This document shows positions 11,719 to 20,486 of a DNA stretch of 64,000 bases, one piece after another. Numbering within the stretch: position 1 is the first letter of the stretch; the number at the start of each line of letters is the position of its first letter. Location of the stretch: positions 1,116,001 through 1,180,000 of the forward strand of contig NZ_JACHIW010000001.1 of NCBI RefSeq assembly GCF_014203395.1, read 5' to 3'. Both the position numbers and the translations under genes were made by a program. The DNA comes from Saccharopolyspora phatthalungensis. Its GTDB lineage: Bacteria > Actinomycetota > Actinomycetes > Mycobacteriales > Pseudonocardiaceae. The notes beneath the pieces were generated by a model that did no database searches, was not told the DNA's origin, and was given only the letters and a program-made list of their open reading frames with translations.

Positions 11719-11744
11719 AAACCGACATACTAACCGGTCGGTTT
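11719..11744. promoter_or_regulatory. TetR-type operator upstream of the thiolase gene
   Basis: The stretch contains CTAACCGGTCGGTTT, a quasi-palindrome with AACCG/CGGTT arms around GT, and an outer AAACCGAC/GTCGGTTT pair. It resembles operators of TetR-family regulators of lipid metabolism. It lies 10 nt after the SGNH gene stop and about 150 nt before the thiolase start. No TetR gene is in the window; the regulator must lie elsewhere. Confidence 0.5.
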
Positions 11745-11896
11745 CCTCTTGTACCATGACCGCCATCACCGCCAAGATGAGGGCACCGGCTTTAAAGTGA
11801 CCAATCAGTAGGCCATGTCGTCCTGAGCGGTCGTGGGTGGCGAAGCGGTTGGAAACCCGGTTCGTGCGCACGACTCGCGAACAAAGGAGTTCCTCC

Positions 11897-13117
11897 ATGC
11901 CCGAAGCAGTCATCGTCGCCACCGCACGATCCCCCATCGGCCGAGCAGGCAAGGGGTCGCTCAAGGACCTCCGGCCGGACGATCTCGCCGCGCGGATCGT
12001 CCGCGCCGCGCTGGACAAGGTGCCCGAGCTGGACCCCTCCGAGATCGACGACCTGATGCTGGGTTGCGGCCTGCCCGGCGGCGAGCAGGGGTACAACATG
12101 GCACGGGTGGTCGCCGTGCTGCTCGGCTATGACCGGCTGCCCGGCACCACCGTCACCCGCTACTGCTCGTCGAGCCTGCAGACCACCCGGATGGCCATGC
12201 ACGCGATCAAGGCCGGCGAGGGCGACGTGTTCATCAGCGCCGGGGTGGAGATGGTCTCCCGGTTCGCCAAGGGCAACTCCGACTCGCTAGACGACACGAT
12301 GAACCCCCTGTTCGCCGACGCCCAGGCACGCACCGAGCAGACCGCCGAGCAAGGCGCGGACACCTGGACCGACCCGCGCACGCTGGACCTGATTCCGGAC
12401 GTCTACATCCCGATGGGGCAGACGGCCGAGAACCTCGCCAGGCTCAAGGGCATCAGCCGCGACGAGATGGACGACTTCGGCGTCCGCTCGCAGAACCTGG
12501 CCGAGAAGGCGATCGCCAACGGTTTCTGGAGCCGGGAGATCATCCCGGTCACCACCCCGGACGGCGAGGTCGTCGATGCCGACGACGGGCCGCGGCCGGG
12601 CGTGACCAAGGAAGGCGTGGCCGGGCTCAAACCGGTGTTCCGCCCGGACGGCCGGATCACCGCGGGCAACTGCTGCCCGCTCAACGACGGCGCTGCCGCC
12701 GTGGTGATCATGAGCGACACGAAGGCCAAGCAGCTCGGCCTCACCCCGCTGGCGCGGATCGTGTCGACCGGCGTTTCGGGACTGTCGCCGGAGATCATGG
12801 GACTCGGGCCGGTGGACGCCTCCCAGCAGGCGCTCAAGCGGGCCGGGCTGAGTATCGGCGATATCGACCTGGTGGAGATCAACGAGGCGTTCGCCGCCCA
12901 GGTGATCCCGTCCTACCAGGACCTGGGCATCCCACTGGAGAAGCTGAACGTCAACGGCGGCGCCATCGCGGTGGGGCACCCGTTCGGCATGACCGGCGCG
13001 CGGATCACCACGACGCTGATCAACTCCCTGCAGTGGCACGACAAGCAGTTCGGCCTGGAGACGATGTGCGTCGGCGGCGGCCAAGGCATGGCAATGGTCC
13101 TGGAACGCCTCAGCTGA
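11897..13117 (+). CDS. fadA: Acetyl-CoA C-acyltransferase (thiolase)
   Basis: 406 aa. A thiolase that cleaves 3-ketoacyl-CoA or condenses acetyl-CoA. The acyl-accepting cysteine is Cys90 (RYCSSSLQT); the GHP histidine ([10 protein letters not shown]) and the C-terminal proton-donor cysteine (CVGGGQG) are intact, as is NEAFAAQV. The family usually forms tetramers in the cytoplasm. Synteny suggests the Rv1074c (FadA3) orthologue. AAAGGAG at 11883-11889 supports the start. The TetR-type dyad upstream suggests induction by acyl-CoA or a related ligand. No beta-oxidation partner is adjacent. Confidence 0.93.
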   Translation: MPEAVIVATARSPIGRAGKGSLKDLRPDDLAARIVRAALDKVPELDPSEIDDLMLGCGLPGGEQGYNMARVVAVLLGYDRLPGTTVTRYCSSSLQTTRMAMHAIKAGEGDVFISAGVEMVSRFAKGNSDSLDDTMNPLFADAQARTEQTAEQGADTWTDPRTLDLIPDVYIPMGQTAENLARLKGISRDEMDDFGVRSQNLAEKAIANGFWSREIIPVTTPDGEVVDADDGPRPGVTKEGVAGLKPVFRPDGRITAGNCCPLNDGAAAVVIMSDTKAKQLGLTPLARIVSTGVSGLSPEIMGLGPVDASQQALKRAGLSIGDIDLVEINEAFAAQVIPSYQDLGIPLEKLNVNGGAIAVGHPFGMTGARITTTLINSLQWHDKQFGLETMCVGGGQGMAMVLERLS

Positions 13118-13209
13118 CCCTGAACCCGGTGACGGGGGCACCTGTGCCGACCGGAATACCTGGTCACAGGCGCCCTTCGCCGCAGGAAGCTCACTCGCTA
13201 ACCAAACCG

Positions 13210-13250
13210 AACGGGGTGCCGCCGTCCGACGTGGACGACGACACCCCGTT
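13210..13250. terminator. Bidirectional terminator between the thiolase and BI-1 genes
   Basis: A 9-bp stem (13210-13218 with 13242-13250) has a further small inverted repeat within the loop. The minus-strand side is followed by CGGTTTGGTT. It lies between two convergent genes. Confidence 0.55.
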
Positions 13251-13314
13251 CGCACGCTTTACTCGCGGACACGAACCGGCACCGATTCGCCAAGCGAGTG
13301 CGGAGACCGCCCGG

Positions 13315-14103
13315 TCAGTCGCTGCTCTGGAAGTAGGAGAGCAGGCGGAGGATCTCCAGGTACAGCCAGACCAGCGTGGTCATCAAACCGAAGGCGATGT
13401 ACCAGGCGAACTTGGCGTCCACCCCGCCCCTGATGGCCTTGTCGGCTGCGTCGAAGTCCAGCAGGAAGCTGAACGCCGCGATCCCGATGCACAGCAGGCT
13501 GAACGCGATGGCGAGGCCGCCGCCGTCGCGCAGTCCCAGCCCGCCGGGGGTGAAGAAGCCGGCGATCAGGTTCACCAGCATCAGCACGACGACACCGGCG
13601 ACCGCGCCAATGATCCACTTGGTCAGCTTCGGTGTGACCCGGATCGCGCCGGTCTTGTAGACCACCAGCATGGCCGCGAACACACCCACGGTGCCCGCGA
13701 TGGCCTGGATGATGATCCCCGGGGAGAACACGGCGCCGAACACGTAGCTGATTCCGCCGAGGAACACGCCCTCGACCGCCGAGTAGACGATGACCAGTGC
13801 CGGGCTGACCTTCTTCTTGAAGATGATGACCAGCGAGATCACCAGGCCGATGATCGCGGCCGGCAGCGCCAGCGCCACGGCCGGCGGCCCGACCAGGTAG
13901 GTCAGGGTGCCGGTGATCACCGCCAGGCCGAGCGTGATCGCGGTCTTGGTCACCACGTCATCGATGGTCATTGGACGCGCGGTCTGCGGCGGCGCAGCCG
14001 GCGCCTGACCGAAGGGCGAGGTCTGCCCCTGGCCATAGTTGAAGTTCGCGTAACCGCCGGTCGTCGGCAGATTTCGGAACGCGGGGTTGCTCGTTGTGCG
14101 CAA
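13315..14103 (-). CDS. Bax inhibitor-1 / YccA family membrane protein
   Basis: 262 aa. A Gly/Pro-rich cytoplasmic N-terminus (about 45 residues; starts MRTTSNPAFRNLP) precedes seven hydrophobic helices, typical of actinobacterial BI-1 proteins. The EGVFLGGIS motif after helix 2-3 and the C-terminal Asp-containing helix (LLDFDAADKAI) are family features linked to pH-gated ion leak in characterised relatives. The start is TTG, with GGAGGATGAG directly upstream. It appears monocistronic, followed by the hairpin at 13210-13250. Confidence 0.9.
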   Translation of the reverse strand: MRTTSNPAFRNLPTTGGYANFNYGQGQTSPFGQAPAAPPQTARPMTIDDVVTKTAITLGLAVITGTLTYLVGPPAVALALPAAIIGLVISLVIIFKKKVSPALVIVYSAVEGVFLGGISYVFGAVFSPGIIIQAIAGTVGVFAAMLVVYKTGAIRVTPKLTKWIIGAVAGVVVLMLVNLIAGFFTPGGLGLRDGGGLAIAFSLLCIGIAAFSFLLDFDAADKAIRGGVDAKFAWYIAFGLMTTLVWLYLEILRLLSYFQSSD

Positions 14104-14505
14104 CTCATCCTCCTGGGCGTGCTTGCGCCGTCACTCGGAACAACGATCGAGGGCATTGACCGGTTCCCGTTTCGGTAAAGCCGACTTTACCGTTCGATCT
14201 CGTGTTGCCGCACCGCGGCGGAGAACTACTCGGTATCGATTTCGCGAACGGTAACGATCACACCGCGTCGCCGGACATTGCAGGCGCTTGTGGCCCTGCG
14301 CCCGGGACTACCTCGCCGGCTCCGTGCCGCGTGAGCTGTCCGGTAGCGGCAGATAGAAACGAACGATTCGTGCTGCAATGTCCAACGCAGCGTAACCAAA
14401 AGGGCTACACGGGAACTCGACGCCCTGCCCGATGCGATTAATCGCGTCCGAAGCTCACGGCCGGGCCCTGGCACCCGGCGCAGGCTCTACGCGCCTCTTG
14501 ACGTG
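14104..14505. other. Non-coding region between the BI-1 and yidC-like genes
   Basis: About 400 bases upstream of the BI-1 gene and beyond the yidC terminator. Short frames here lack coding bias or recognisable sequence. It should contain the BI-1 promoter; I see no clear operator. Confidence 0.4.
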
Positions 14506-14537
14506 CGAAAAAGCCGGTGGAGACATTCCCCACCGGC
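14506..14537 (-). terminator. Terminator of the yidC-like gene
   Basis: 8-bp stem (14513-14520 with 14530-14537), 9-nt loop. On the minus strand it is followed by TTTTTCG. It lies 22 nt after the yidC-like stop. Confidence 0.8.
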
Positions 14538-14558
14538 CCTTTTCGGCTGCTTGCCCGG

Positions 14559-15611
14559 CTAGCGGCGTTTCTTGCCCTTCTTCGCCGCCGCGGCCTGCTT
14601 GCCCGGTCTGTTCTTCGGCTGGTTCTTCTTGCCGCCCGGTCGGCCACCACCCGGCCGCTGGCCGTTACTGCTGCTCTTGGTCACCTGCTGGTCGGCGTCG
14701 GTCGCCGTCGCGGCGGCCGGCTCCGCGCCCGGTTCATCGCTCTTGGCCTCCGCGCGCACCGGCTTCTGCCCCGGCTTCGGCCGCGGCGCGGACTTCTTGG
14801 CCTCGATCTCCTTGGCCTTCTCCCGCTCCTGCTCGTGGTCGATCTTCTTGGTCAGGAAGTGCTGCTGGCCGAGCGTCCAGAAGTTGTTGGCCAGCCAGTA
14901 CAGCAGCACCGCGATCGGCAGGAACCAGCCGGAGATGATCGCGCCGACCGGCGCGATGTACATCATGAACTTGGCCATCATGGCCGACTGCGGGTTGGCC
15001 ATCGCGGCGTCGGTCTGCTTCTTGACCGATAGCCGCATGGTGAAGAAGGTGGCCACCGAGGCGGTGAGCATCAGTGGGATGCCGACGATCATCATGGACG
15101 TCCGGTCGGTGCCGAACAGCGCAAGCTGGTCCGCGGGCTGGCTGATCCAGTTGGACAGCTTGGCACCGAAGATGTCGGCGTTGATGAACGACTCGACGCC
15201 TGCCCGGTCGAAGATGAAGTTGCTCTGCGCGGTCGGCGTGAAGTTCCGCAGGACGTGGAACAGGCTCAGGAACACCGGGATCTGCAGCAGCGCGGGCAGA
15301 CAGCCGCCGAGCGGGTTCACCCCGTGCTCGGACTGCAGCTTCTGCATTTCCTGCGCCATGCGCTGGCGGTCGTTCTTGTACTTCTCGCGCAGCTTCTGGA
15401 TCTGCGGCGCGAACTTCGCCATCCGGCGTCCCGCGCGCAGCTGGCTGAGCGCCGGCTTCAGCAGCACCACACGCAACGAGAACACCAGGAAGAACACCGA
15501 GAGCGCCCAGGCGAAGCCGTTGTCCGGCCCTAGCACGGTACCGAAGACCTTGTGCCAGAACCACAAGATCGCCGACACCGGGTAGAGGATGAAGGAGAAA
15601 TAACTTTCCAC
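14559..15611 (-). CDS. yidC: YidC/Oxa1-type membrane protein insertase (paralogue)
   Basis: 350 aa. YidC helps proteins insert and fold in the cytoplasmic membrane. The core 60KD_IMP region runs from about residue 30 to 260 with five hydrophobic helices and the signature NPLGGCLPALLQIPVFLSLF (residues ~98-117). The last ~80 residues are a Lys/Pro/Gly-rich basic tail that could contact ribosomes. The usual housekeeping yidC sits beside rnpA and rpmH near oriC; none are here, so this is probably a second copy (inference). GTG start at 15611 with AGGAG upstream. Confidence 0.88.
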   Translation of the reverse strand: MESYFSFILYPVSAILWFWHKVFGTVLGPDNGFAWALSVFFLVFSLRVVLLKPALSQLRAGRRMAKFAPQIQKLREKYKNDRQRMAQEMQKLQSEHGVNPLGGCLPALLQIPVFLSLFHVLRNFTPTAQSNFIFDRAGVESFINADIFGAKLSNWISQPADQLALFGTDRTSMMIVGIPLMLTASVATFFTMRLSVKKQTDAAMANPQSAMMAKFMMYIAPVGAIISGWFLPIAVLLYWLANNFWTLGQQHFLTKKIDHEQEREKAKEIEAKKSAPRPKPGQKPVRAEAKSDEPGAEPAAATATDADQQVTKSSSNGQRPGGGRPGGKKNQPKNRPGKQAAAAKKGKKRR

Positions 15612-15860
15612 TCAGCCACTCCTGGTCATGGCCCGGCTATCCGGCGCTACCGGGGCGTACGTGCGCAGCCGTACCCGCGCTGGAATGCAGGAACAGCCAT
15701 CCCAAGGGTGCCATGCCCAGCCGCAACACGGCCGTCGCCCCCCTGGAATTGTGCCGCGAGGCAGGCCGCCGACGCACCAAGACAGACCCCGTTTTACCTG
15801 CTCACCCGGCCCCTGACACAGACCCTAGGGCATGCGCGCGGTGTCGGGCTCCGCGCCGTG

Positions 15861-16904
15861 TCAGCGCCGCAGGGCGCGCGCGATGATCCGGCCCGCAACG
15901 AGGTAGATCGCCGCGGCGAGGCCGTAGTTCAGGATGACGCCAATGGTTGCATCGCCCGGGGTGAACACGTCGCCGAGCCCGAGCACGAAGAACTTCGCGG
16001 TCCCGTAGGTGAACGCGACGAAGTCGTTGCTCTGGTTGGCGCCGGTGACCACGAAGATGATGTGCAACACGAAGACCAGCGAGATCAGCGCGGAGAGCAC
16101 CTGGATGGTGCGGCCGATCGTGTCGGCGCTGGGGCCGCGGAACCGGTCGCCCCGGTCGGCGTACCGGCGCTCTTCGTAGTCGCGGTCCCGGTCCCGGTCC
16201 CGGTAGCGGTCCCGGTCGCGGTAGCGATCGTCGTAGGGGTCGTCCCGGTAGCGGTCGTCGTAGGGATCGGCGTCCCGGTAGTACTCCGGGTACGGATCTG
16301 GGGGGTAGGGATCCGGGTCGCGGAACGGAGCGGGCTGATCCGCGTCGAGATCCGGGCGTTGCTGGATGCGCGTCGCCGGGGGCTGGTTGGCGGGCGGCTG
16401 CTGAACCGGGGGCGGACCGGCCGGATTCGGTGCCACGTGGCCCGCTTGCGCCGTCGGCCCGGGTCCGGACGACGGGGCGCTCTGCGCGGCTCCCAGCGGT
16501 GGGGGCACCGGCTGGCCTCCCAGCGGTTGTGGCCCGGGCTGGCCCGGCGGGACCTGCTGCTGGGGTGGGACCTGCTGCTGGGGTGGGACCTGCTGCTGGG
16601 GCGGGGCTTGGCGCGGGCCTGGCTGGCCGGGCGGACCCGGTGGGGGTCCCGGTGGACCCGGTGGGGGGCCTGGCTGGCCCGGCGGCCTGCCCGGTTGGCC
16701 CTGCGGCGGCCCTGACTGGCCTGGTGGCACCGGCTGGCCCGGCCCCGGCCGCGGTGGTCCCGGACGCGGTGGTCCCTGGGGCGCTCCCGGTGGCGATCCG
16801 CCCTGCGGGGGGCCCGGCGGCGGACCGGGCCGCTCGTGCCCTGGCTGTCCCGGGCCCGGCCGCCCCGGATACCCGGCTCGGGGATCTCCACGCTCATAGG
16901 CCAT
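15861..16904 (-). CDS. Pro/Gly/Gln-rich protein with C-terminal membrane helices
   Basis: 347 aa. The first ~175 residues are low-complexity PGPP/GQPG repeats including three consecutive QQQVPP units. Residues about 190-260 are Asp/Arg/Tyr-rich (repeated DRYRD). The C-terminal ~85 residues have two hydrophobic helices (VLSALISLVFVLHIIFVV and VILNYGLAAAIYLVAGRI). It probably sits in the membrane with a long disordered cytoplasmic N-terminus. Function is unknown; similar tails occur in cell-envelope scaffold proteins. ATG 16904 lacks a nearby Shine-Dalgarno. A longer frame upstream runs antisense to the 126-bp repeats and is not credible. Confidence 0.75.
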   Translation of the reverse strand: MAYERGDPRAGYPGRPGPGQPGHERPGPPPGPPQGGSPPGAPQGPPRPGPPRPGPGQPVPPGQSGPPQGQPGRPPGQPGPPPGPPGPPPGPPGQPGPRQAPPQQQVPPQQQVPPQQQVPPGQPGPQPLGGQPVPPPLGAAQSAPSSGPGPTAQAGHVAPNPAGPPPVQQPPANQPPATRIQQRPDLDADQPAPFRDPDPYPPDPYPEYYRDADPYDDRYRDDPYDDRYRDRDRYRDRDRDRDYEERRYADRGDRFRGPSADTIGRTIQVLSALISLVFVLHIIFVVTGANQSNDFVAFTYGTAKFFVLGLGDVFTPGDATIGVILNYGLAAAIYLVAGRIIARALRR

Positions 16905-17009
16905 GGCCGCGCATTGTCCCGGTTGATCCCTCCCAGGCGAAACCCCCTTCTCCACCGAACAACCCATGAGACGCACCACAACCTTGAGTGCATCGTCTGC
17001 CCCGCGAGC

Positions 17010-17510
17010 GTGACGGCCGCCTGGCTCGGCGAGAGCGTCCGCGATCGGCACGGCTGTCCTGGCGTGACCGCGTTCCTGGTAACGAGGTTCGGCAGCGTGC
17101 CGATCAACCGGGAGATTCGGCGGCACAACGAATGCGCCGAGCGGCCGTTGCGCTTCGTCGCTGCTCTGGAACCGGACTGCATCGAAACGGCTTTCACCGA
17201 CGAAGCCCCGCTGACGATCGCCGATCTCCGCCCCGGGTTCGACGACGCCCCCGCCTACCGAAGAATGCGGATGGAGGGCGAGTTCATGGCGGCACCGATC
17301 TTCAAGGCCTTCGACGCGATAGCCCACATCCCGACCACGACGATCGCCGATCTCCGCCCCGGGTTCGACGACGCCCCCGCCTACCGAAGAATGCGGATGG
17401 AGGGCGAGTTCATGGCGGCACCGATCTTCAAGGCCTTCGACGCGATAGCCCACATCCCGACCACGACGATCGCCAAATCCGCCCTCGCCAAACCAGATTC
17501 GAGGAATTGA
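17010..17510 (+). CDS. Hypothetical protein with a 42-residue tandem duplication, possibly a remnant
   Basis: About 166 aa from a candidate GTG. Third positions in this frame are strongly G/C, which supports coding. After residue ~67 comes a 42-residue unit (TIADLRPGFDDAPAYRRM...) repeated twice exactly, then a short tail. I recognise no family. No Shine-Dalgarno is visible and the frame stays open upstream into the promoter of the divergent gene, so the 5' end may be lost. It could be a decayed fragment. The start is uncertain. Confidence 0.4.
   Translation: MTAAWLGESVRDRHGCPGVTAFLVTRFGSVPINREIRRHNECAERPLRFVAALEPDCIETAFTDEAPLTIADLRPGFDDAPAYRRMRMEGEFMAAPIFKAFDAIAHIPTTTIADLRPGFDDAPAYRRMRMEGEFMAAPIFKAFDAIAHIPTTTIAKSALAKPDSRN
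17214..17465. repeat. 126-bp direct tandem duplication
   Basis: Two identical 126-bp units (17214-17339, 17340-17465), followed by the first 9 bases of a third. The length is a multiple of three, so the frame is kept. Perfect identity means recent duplication. Confidence 0.9.
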
Positions 17511-17575
17511 ATCGCGAAATCCTTTACCAATGAAGAGGATCGCCGCCCTTGCGGCATGCCTGCGGGTGTAGCTGG

Positions 17576-18484
17576 TTAATGGCCCGGTAGCAGGGTGGAC
17601 AGCGGAATTGCCGCGATGTCCGCGGGAGGGCGGGACAGGTGAAGCGTGGCGTGGAACGCGCCGTCGGTCTCCTTCCCGGACGGGTCATGCCCCGCCGCGA
17701 CGACGGCGTCGATCGCGTAGCGCTCCTCGGCAGGGCCGGTGAACCGGCGTTGCAGAACGGTGTGGGAGGAGGTTTCGGTGACCAGCCCGCAGTTGGCCAG
17801 CGCGTCGGCGATGGGCTGGTAGGTGCCGGTGCGCAGGACGAACGCCGCCACCCACACCGGACGCTCGGCGTTGTCCAGCAAGGGCTGGAAAGTGCTGTGG
17901 GACAGGAAACTGGCTCCGCCAGTGACCGTGATCAACCGGACATCCCGTGTCGCGGCGAGCAAGGCCGCGCTGGCAGGCGCGGTTTCCAGGTTCTCGGCGA
18001 ACCCGGCGTCCATCACCCCCACGGCACGGGCGTAGTCGATGGCGTTGCGCGCCGCGTCCAGACCGACCACACGCGTCCGCCGGCCCGCCGGGTAGCGGCG
18101 GGCACCGTAGAAGCGCCTGTCGGCGGTGACCAGTTCCTCGACCGACAGTGTCGTGATGTCCGGCCCGGTGTACCGGGCCTGCAGGTCGGCCAGGCTCACA
18201 TCGTGGTTGAGCAGCGCGGCGTTGATCCCGTACGAACAGCAGATGTCCAGCACCGTGACCGGCCGCCCGGCGTTGTGCCGGGTGAGCGCGGCGACCAAGC
18301 GCCGGAACACCGCTTGGGCGTGGTGCGGGGTCTGGTACCCGAACGGCGTCAGCGCCCGGAAGTACCCACGCGGGTCCGGTTGGTCGTAGACGTGTTCGAA
18401 CCCGGTCCTTGCCTCCACCAGGGGGTCCTCAGCCCGGCACAAGGTCGCGTCGGCTTTGCTTTCCTCGCCAGGTGTACAGCTCAA
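17576..18484 (-). CDS. SAM-dependent methyltransferase-like protein
   Basis: 302 aa. VLDICCSYGINAALL near residues 77-91 resembles motif I of class I methyltransferases, though the usual GxGxG is replaced by CSYGIN. A later VVGLDAARNAIDYAR segment resembles the acidic motif II, and RLITVTGG the post-motif strand. The N-terminal ~60 residues resemble other small-molecule methyltransferases of secondary metabolism. The substrate is unknown. The start appears to be TTG at 18484; no ATG or GTG lies closer. It ends beside the 126-bp repeat ORF, convergently. Confidence 0.65.
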   Translation of the reverse strand: MSCTPGEESKADATLCRAEDPLVEARTGFEHVYDQPDPRGYFRALTPFGYQTPHHAQAVFRRLVAALTRHNAGRPVTVLDICCSYGINAALLNHDVSLADLQARYTGPDITTLSVEELVTADRRFYGARRYPAGRRTRVVGLDAARNAIDYARAVGVMDAGFAENLETAPASAALLAATRDVRLITVTGGASFLSHSTFQPLLDNAERPVWVAAFVLRTGTYQPIADALANCGLVTETSSHTVLQRRFTGPAEERYAIDAVVAAGHDPSGKETDGAFHATLHLSRPPADIAAIPLSTLLPGH

Positions 18485-18771
18485 GATGAGGGTCCTCTCC
18501 TACTCGGTCCACGCCCTGACCGGGCACCCCGACCAAGACTGCCGTGCCCGGCCCCCGCGAACTAGCCACGCCAGCCGGTCAGGTGACCGTGTCGGGCAAC
18601 GATCACCAGAACTTGTGCTACGGCTCCGGCTCTGGGGGGAGGATGAGCACTAGCTCGACGGGTTCTGCGTTGCGCTGCGGCGAAATCTCCGCCGGCGCGG
18701 CCCGGGACGTTCGCCCCTGGATGGGTATCTGCGCGGGCGACCATGCTGAATTCTGCGCTAGTGCGCGAATA

Positions 18772-19013
18772 CCGGCCTGGTGGCGGACCGGGATTCTCGC
18801 CCAGAACCCAACGCGGCTCGGCGACTGGCTTTCAACACGGCCGAGAAGACGCTCGGTACGGCCTAAGACGGCGACGGCCGGTCGGAAATCCTGGTCACCA
18901 GCCCGTGGGTACTGGGTGTGCTGGAGCGCTCGGGGACGGCCTGACCGATGCAACACTTCGGCGGATGGCTGCTCAACACCGCGGACAACGACTTCGGGCA
19001 TGGGAGTCCGTGA
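18772..19013 (+). pseudogene. Decayed FG-GAP/VCBS-type repeat protein
   Basis: Read in the plus strand, pieces such as GILAQNPTRLGDWL, then (one base shifted) FNTAEKTLGTA, DGDGRSEILVTSPWVLGVLE and HFGGWLLNTADNDFG appear, separated by TAA/TGA stops. The pattern DxDGDGRxEILVTSPWG...RFGGWLLNTADN is a known actinobacterial beta-propeller repeat. Only about two repeat units remain, with a frameshift and three stops, so this is a dead gene fragment just upstream of the M4 protease. Confidence 0.6.
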
Positions 19014-19059
19014 CCGGCGCAACCGAAAGTTTCGGCTTCGCAGCCGAGGGAGCACAGCA

Positions 19060-20151
19060 ATGAGACGAACCAACCACCACACATGCGCGCGGTGCAGCAT
19101 CCTGCCACAGTACGTGCTGACCGACCTCGCGGTGCAGGGCGACGAAGAACTGCGGGCGACCGCGTTGCGCACCATCGGGACGTCGGTCGCGATGCGCACG
19201 AGGCGCACCGTCATCACACAGATGTTCCAGCAACTCGGCGTCGCCTCGGCGGACCTCGCCGCGCTGAACCCCACGACAGACGAACGCAAATCCGTCTACG
19301 ACGCGCAGCACGGCGGGCACGAAGACCTCGCCGGCGTGCTCCGGCGCAACGAGGGCGGTCAACCCGTGGACGACGAGCCCGTGAACCAGGCGTTCGACAA
19401 CGCCGACCACACCCATGACTTCTACCGGGACGTGTACCAGCGAAACAGCGTCGACGGGGAGGGCATGGAACTCGTCTCAAGCGTCCACTTCGGAACCGAC
19501 TTCGACAATGCGTTCTGGAACGGACTACAGATGGTCTACGGCGATGGCAGCGGCCTCATCATGGCCAAGGACAGCCTGACCCGGGATGTCGCGGTGGTGG
19601 CGCACGAGATCACCCACGGCATCGTGCAGTTCACCGCCGGTTTGCGCTACAGCAAGCAGTCGGGTGCGCTCAACGAGTCCATCGCCGACGTGTTCGGGTC
19701 GATGGTCAAGCAGTACCTCGCCAAGGAGACCCCGGACGAGGCCGACTGGCTGATCGGCGAGGGCATCCTGGGCAGCGAACTGCGCGGCCAGGCACTGCGG
19801 TCGATGAAGGCACCGGGCACGGCCTTCGATCAGGATCGCCAGCCCGCCCGCATGGACGAATACGTCGACCTACCCGACGACAACGACCCGCGGCATGACC
19901 ACGGCGGGGTGCACATCAATTCGGGCATCCCGAACAAGGCGTTCTACCTGGTGGCTACCACGCTCGGCGGGTACTCCTGGGAGCAGGCGGGACACATCTG
20001 GTACCACGCGTTGACGACGCAGCTGCGACCGAGCAGCAGCTTCGCGGAGGCCGCGGAAGCGACCACGAACTCCGCGGTGGAGCTCTACGGAGCCGGGCAC
20101 GACGCCGAGAAGGCGGTGCATTCGGCGTGGAAGGAGGTCGGAGTCCTCTGA
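19060..20151 (+). CDS. M4 family metalloprotease, protealysin-like
   Basis: 363 aa. A thermolysin-family zinc endopeptidase. HEITH (His182, Glu183, His186) binds zinc and catalyses; Glu206 in NESIADVFG is the third ligand; HGGVHINSG (about residue 285) supplies the transition-state histidine. The short N-terminus (CARCSILPQYVL) resembles the brief protealysin-type propeptide rather than a long secreted one, and no signal peptide is obvious. That class is often cytoplasmic or released non-classically. The adjacent downstream gene is an emfourin-like inhibitor, the usual partner. GAGGGA precedes ATG 19060. Confidence 0.92.
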   Translation: MRRTNHHTCARCSILPQYVLTDLAVQGDEELRATALRTIGTSVAMRTRRTVITQMFQQLGVASADLAALNPTTDERKSVYDAQHGGHEDLAGVLRRNEGGQPVDDEPVNQAFDNADHTHDFYRDVYQRNSVDGEGMELVSSVHFGTDFDNAFWNGLQMVYGDGSGLIMAKDSLTRDVAVVAHEITHGIVQFTAGLRYSKQSGALNESIADVFGSMVKQYLAKETPDEADWLIGEGILGSELRGQALRSMKAPGTAFDQDRQPARMDEYVDLPDDNDPRHDHGGVHINSGIPNKAFYLVATTLGGYSWEQAGHIWYHALTTQLRPSSSFAEAAEATTNSAVELYGAGHDAEKAVHSAWKEVGVL

Positions 20152-20459
20152 GAGTCACGATCGTTCGCGGCGGTGGGCTGGCCGGTCTGGTCATCACCAC
20201 CGCCGTCGACACGTCCGCACTCACCGAGCAGGACGCGACGACGCTGCGGGACCTGGTCCGCGCCGCCGACCTGGAGAACGTTCCTTCGAGCACGAGCCCG
20301 GCGATGCCGGATGAGCAGGCCTTCGAGATCACCGTTGAGACGGAGGAAAGTAGCCGGACGGTCGTGCTGAACGAGCGCGACCTGTCTGGTGCGGTGCGCT
20401 CTCTCGTGGCCTGGGTAACGAAAAGGAGCGATCTCAAGGGAAATCCGCATGCCTCTTGA
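20127..20459 (+). CDS. Emfourin-type protealysin inhibitor
   Basis: Up to 110 aa. The core (RVTIVRGGGLAGL..., VDTSALTEQDATTLRDLV, then an FEITVETEE strand and a C-terminal helix) fits the emfourin family, small slow-tight inhibitors of protealysin-like M4 proteases encoded beside them. GTG 20127 lies inside the protease gene. An alternative CTG at 20148 overlaps the protease stop, has AAGGAGG at 20131-20137 and would give the usual short N-terminus, so the true product may be 103 aa. Its last ~10 codons and stop are supplied by palindrome copy B, so the natural C-terminus may have been altered. Confidence 0.75.
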   Translation: MEGGRSPLRVTIVRGGGLAGLVITTAVDTSALTEQDATTLRDLVRAADLENVPSSTSPAMPDEQAFEITVETEESSRTVVLNERDLSGAVRSLVAWVTKRSDLKGNPHAS

Positions 20460-20465
20460 AATCGC
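20428..20465. repeat. Dispersed palindromic element, degenerate copy B
   Basis: The left arm GCGATCTCAAGGGAAATC (20428-20445) has one mismatch to copy A. The right arm keeps TTGAAATCGC (20456-20465) but has lost about eight bases. It overlaps the 3' end of the emfourin gene and lies next to the acyl-CoA synthetase fragment. Confidence 0.7.
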
Positions 20466-20486
20466 CCCAGGGGTGTGACGATGAGT

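Noticed and set aside
15861..17453. N-terminal extension of the Pro-rich membrane protein to 530 residues
   Set aside because: The extra part is the antisense of the 126-bp duplicated ORF, where the plus strand has the coding bias. The ATG at 16904 fits the Pro/Gly-rich start.
17560..17600. tRNA-like stretch GGGTGTAGCTGGTTAATGG
   Set aside because: It resembles a D-arm only. No matching acceptor stem, anticodon arm or T-loop follows, and it overlaps the end of the methyltransferase gene.
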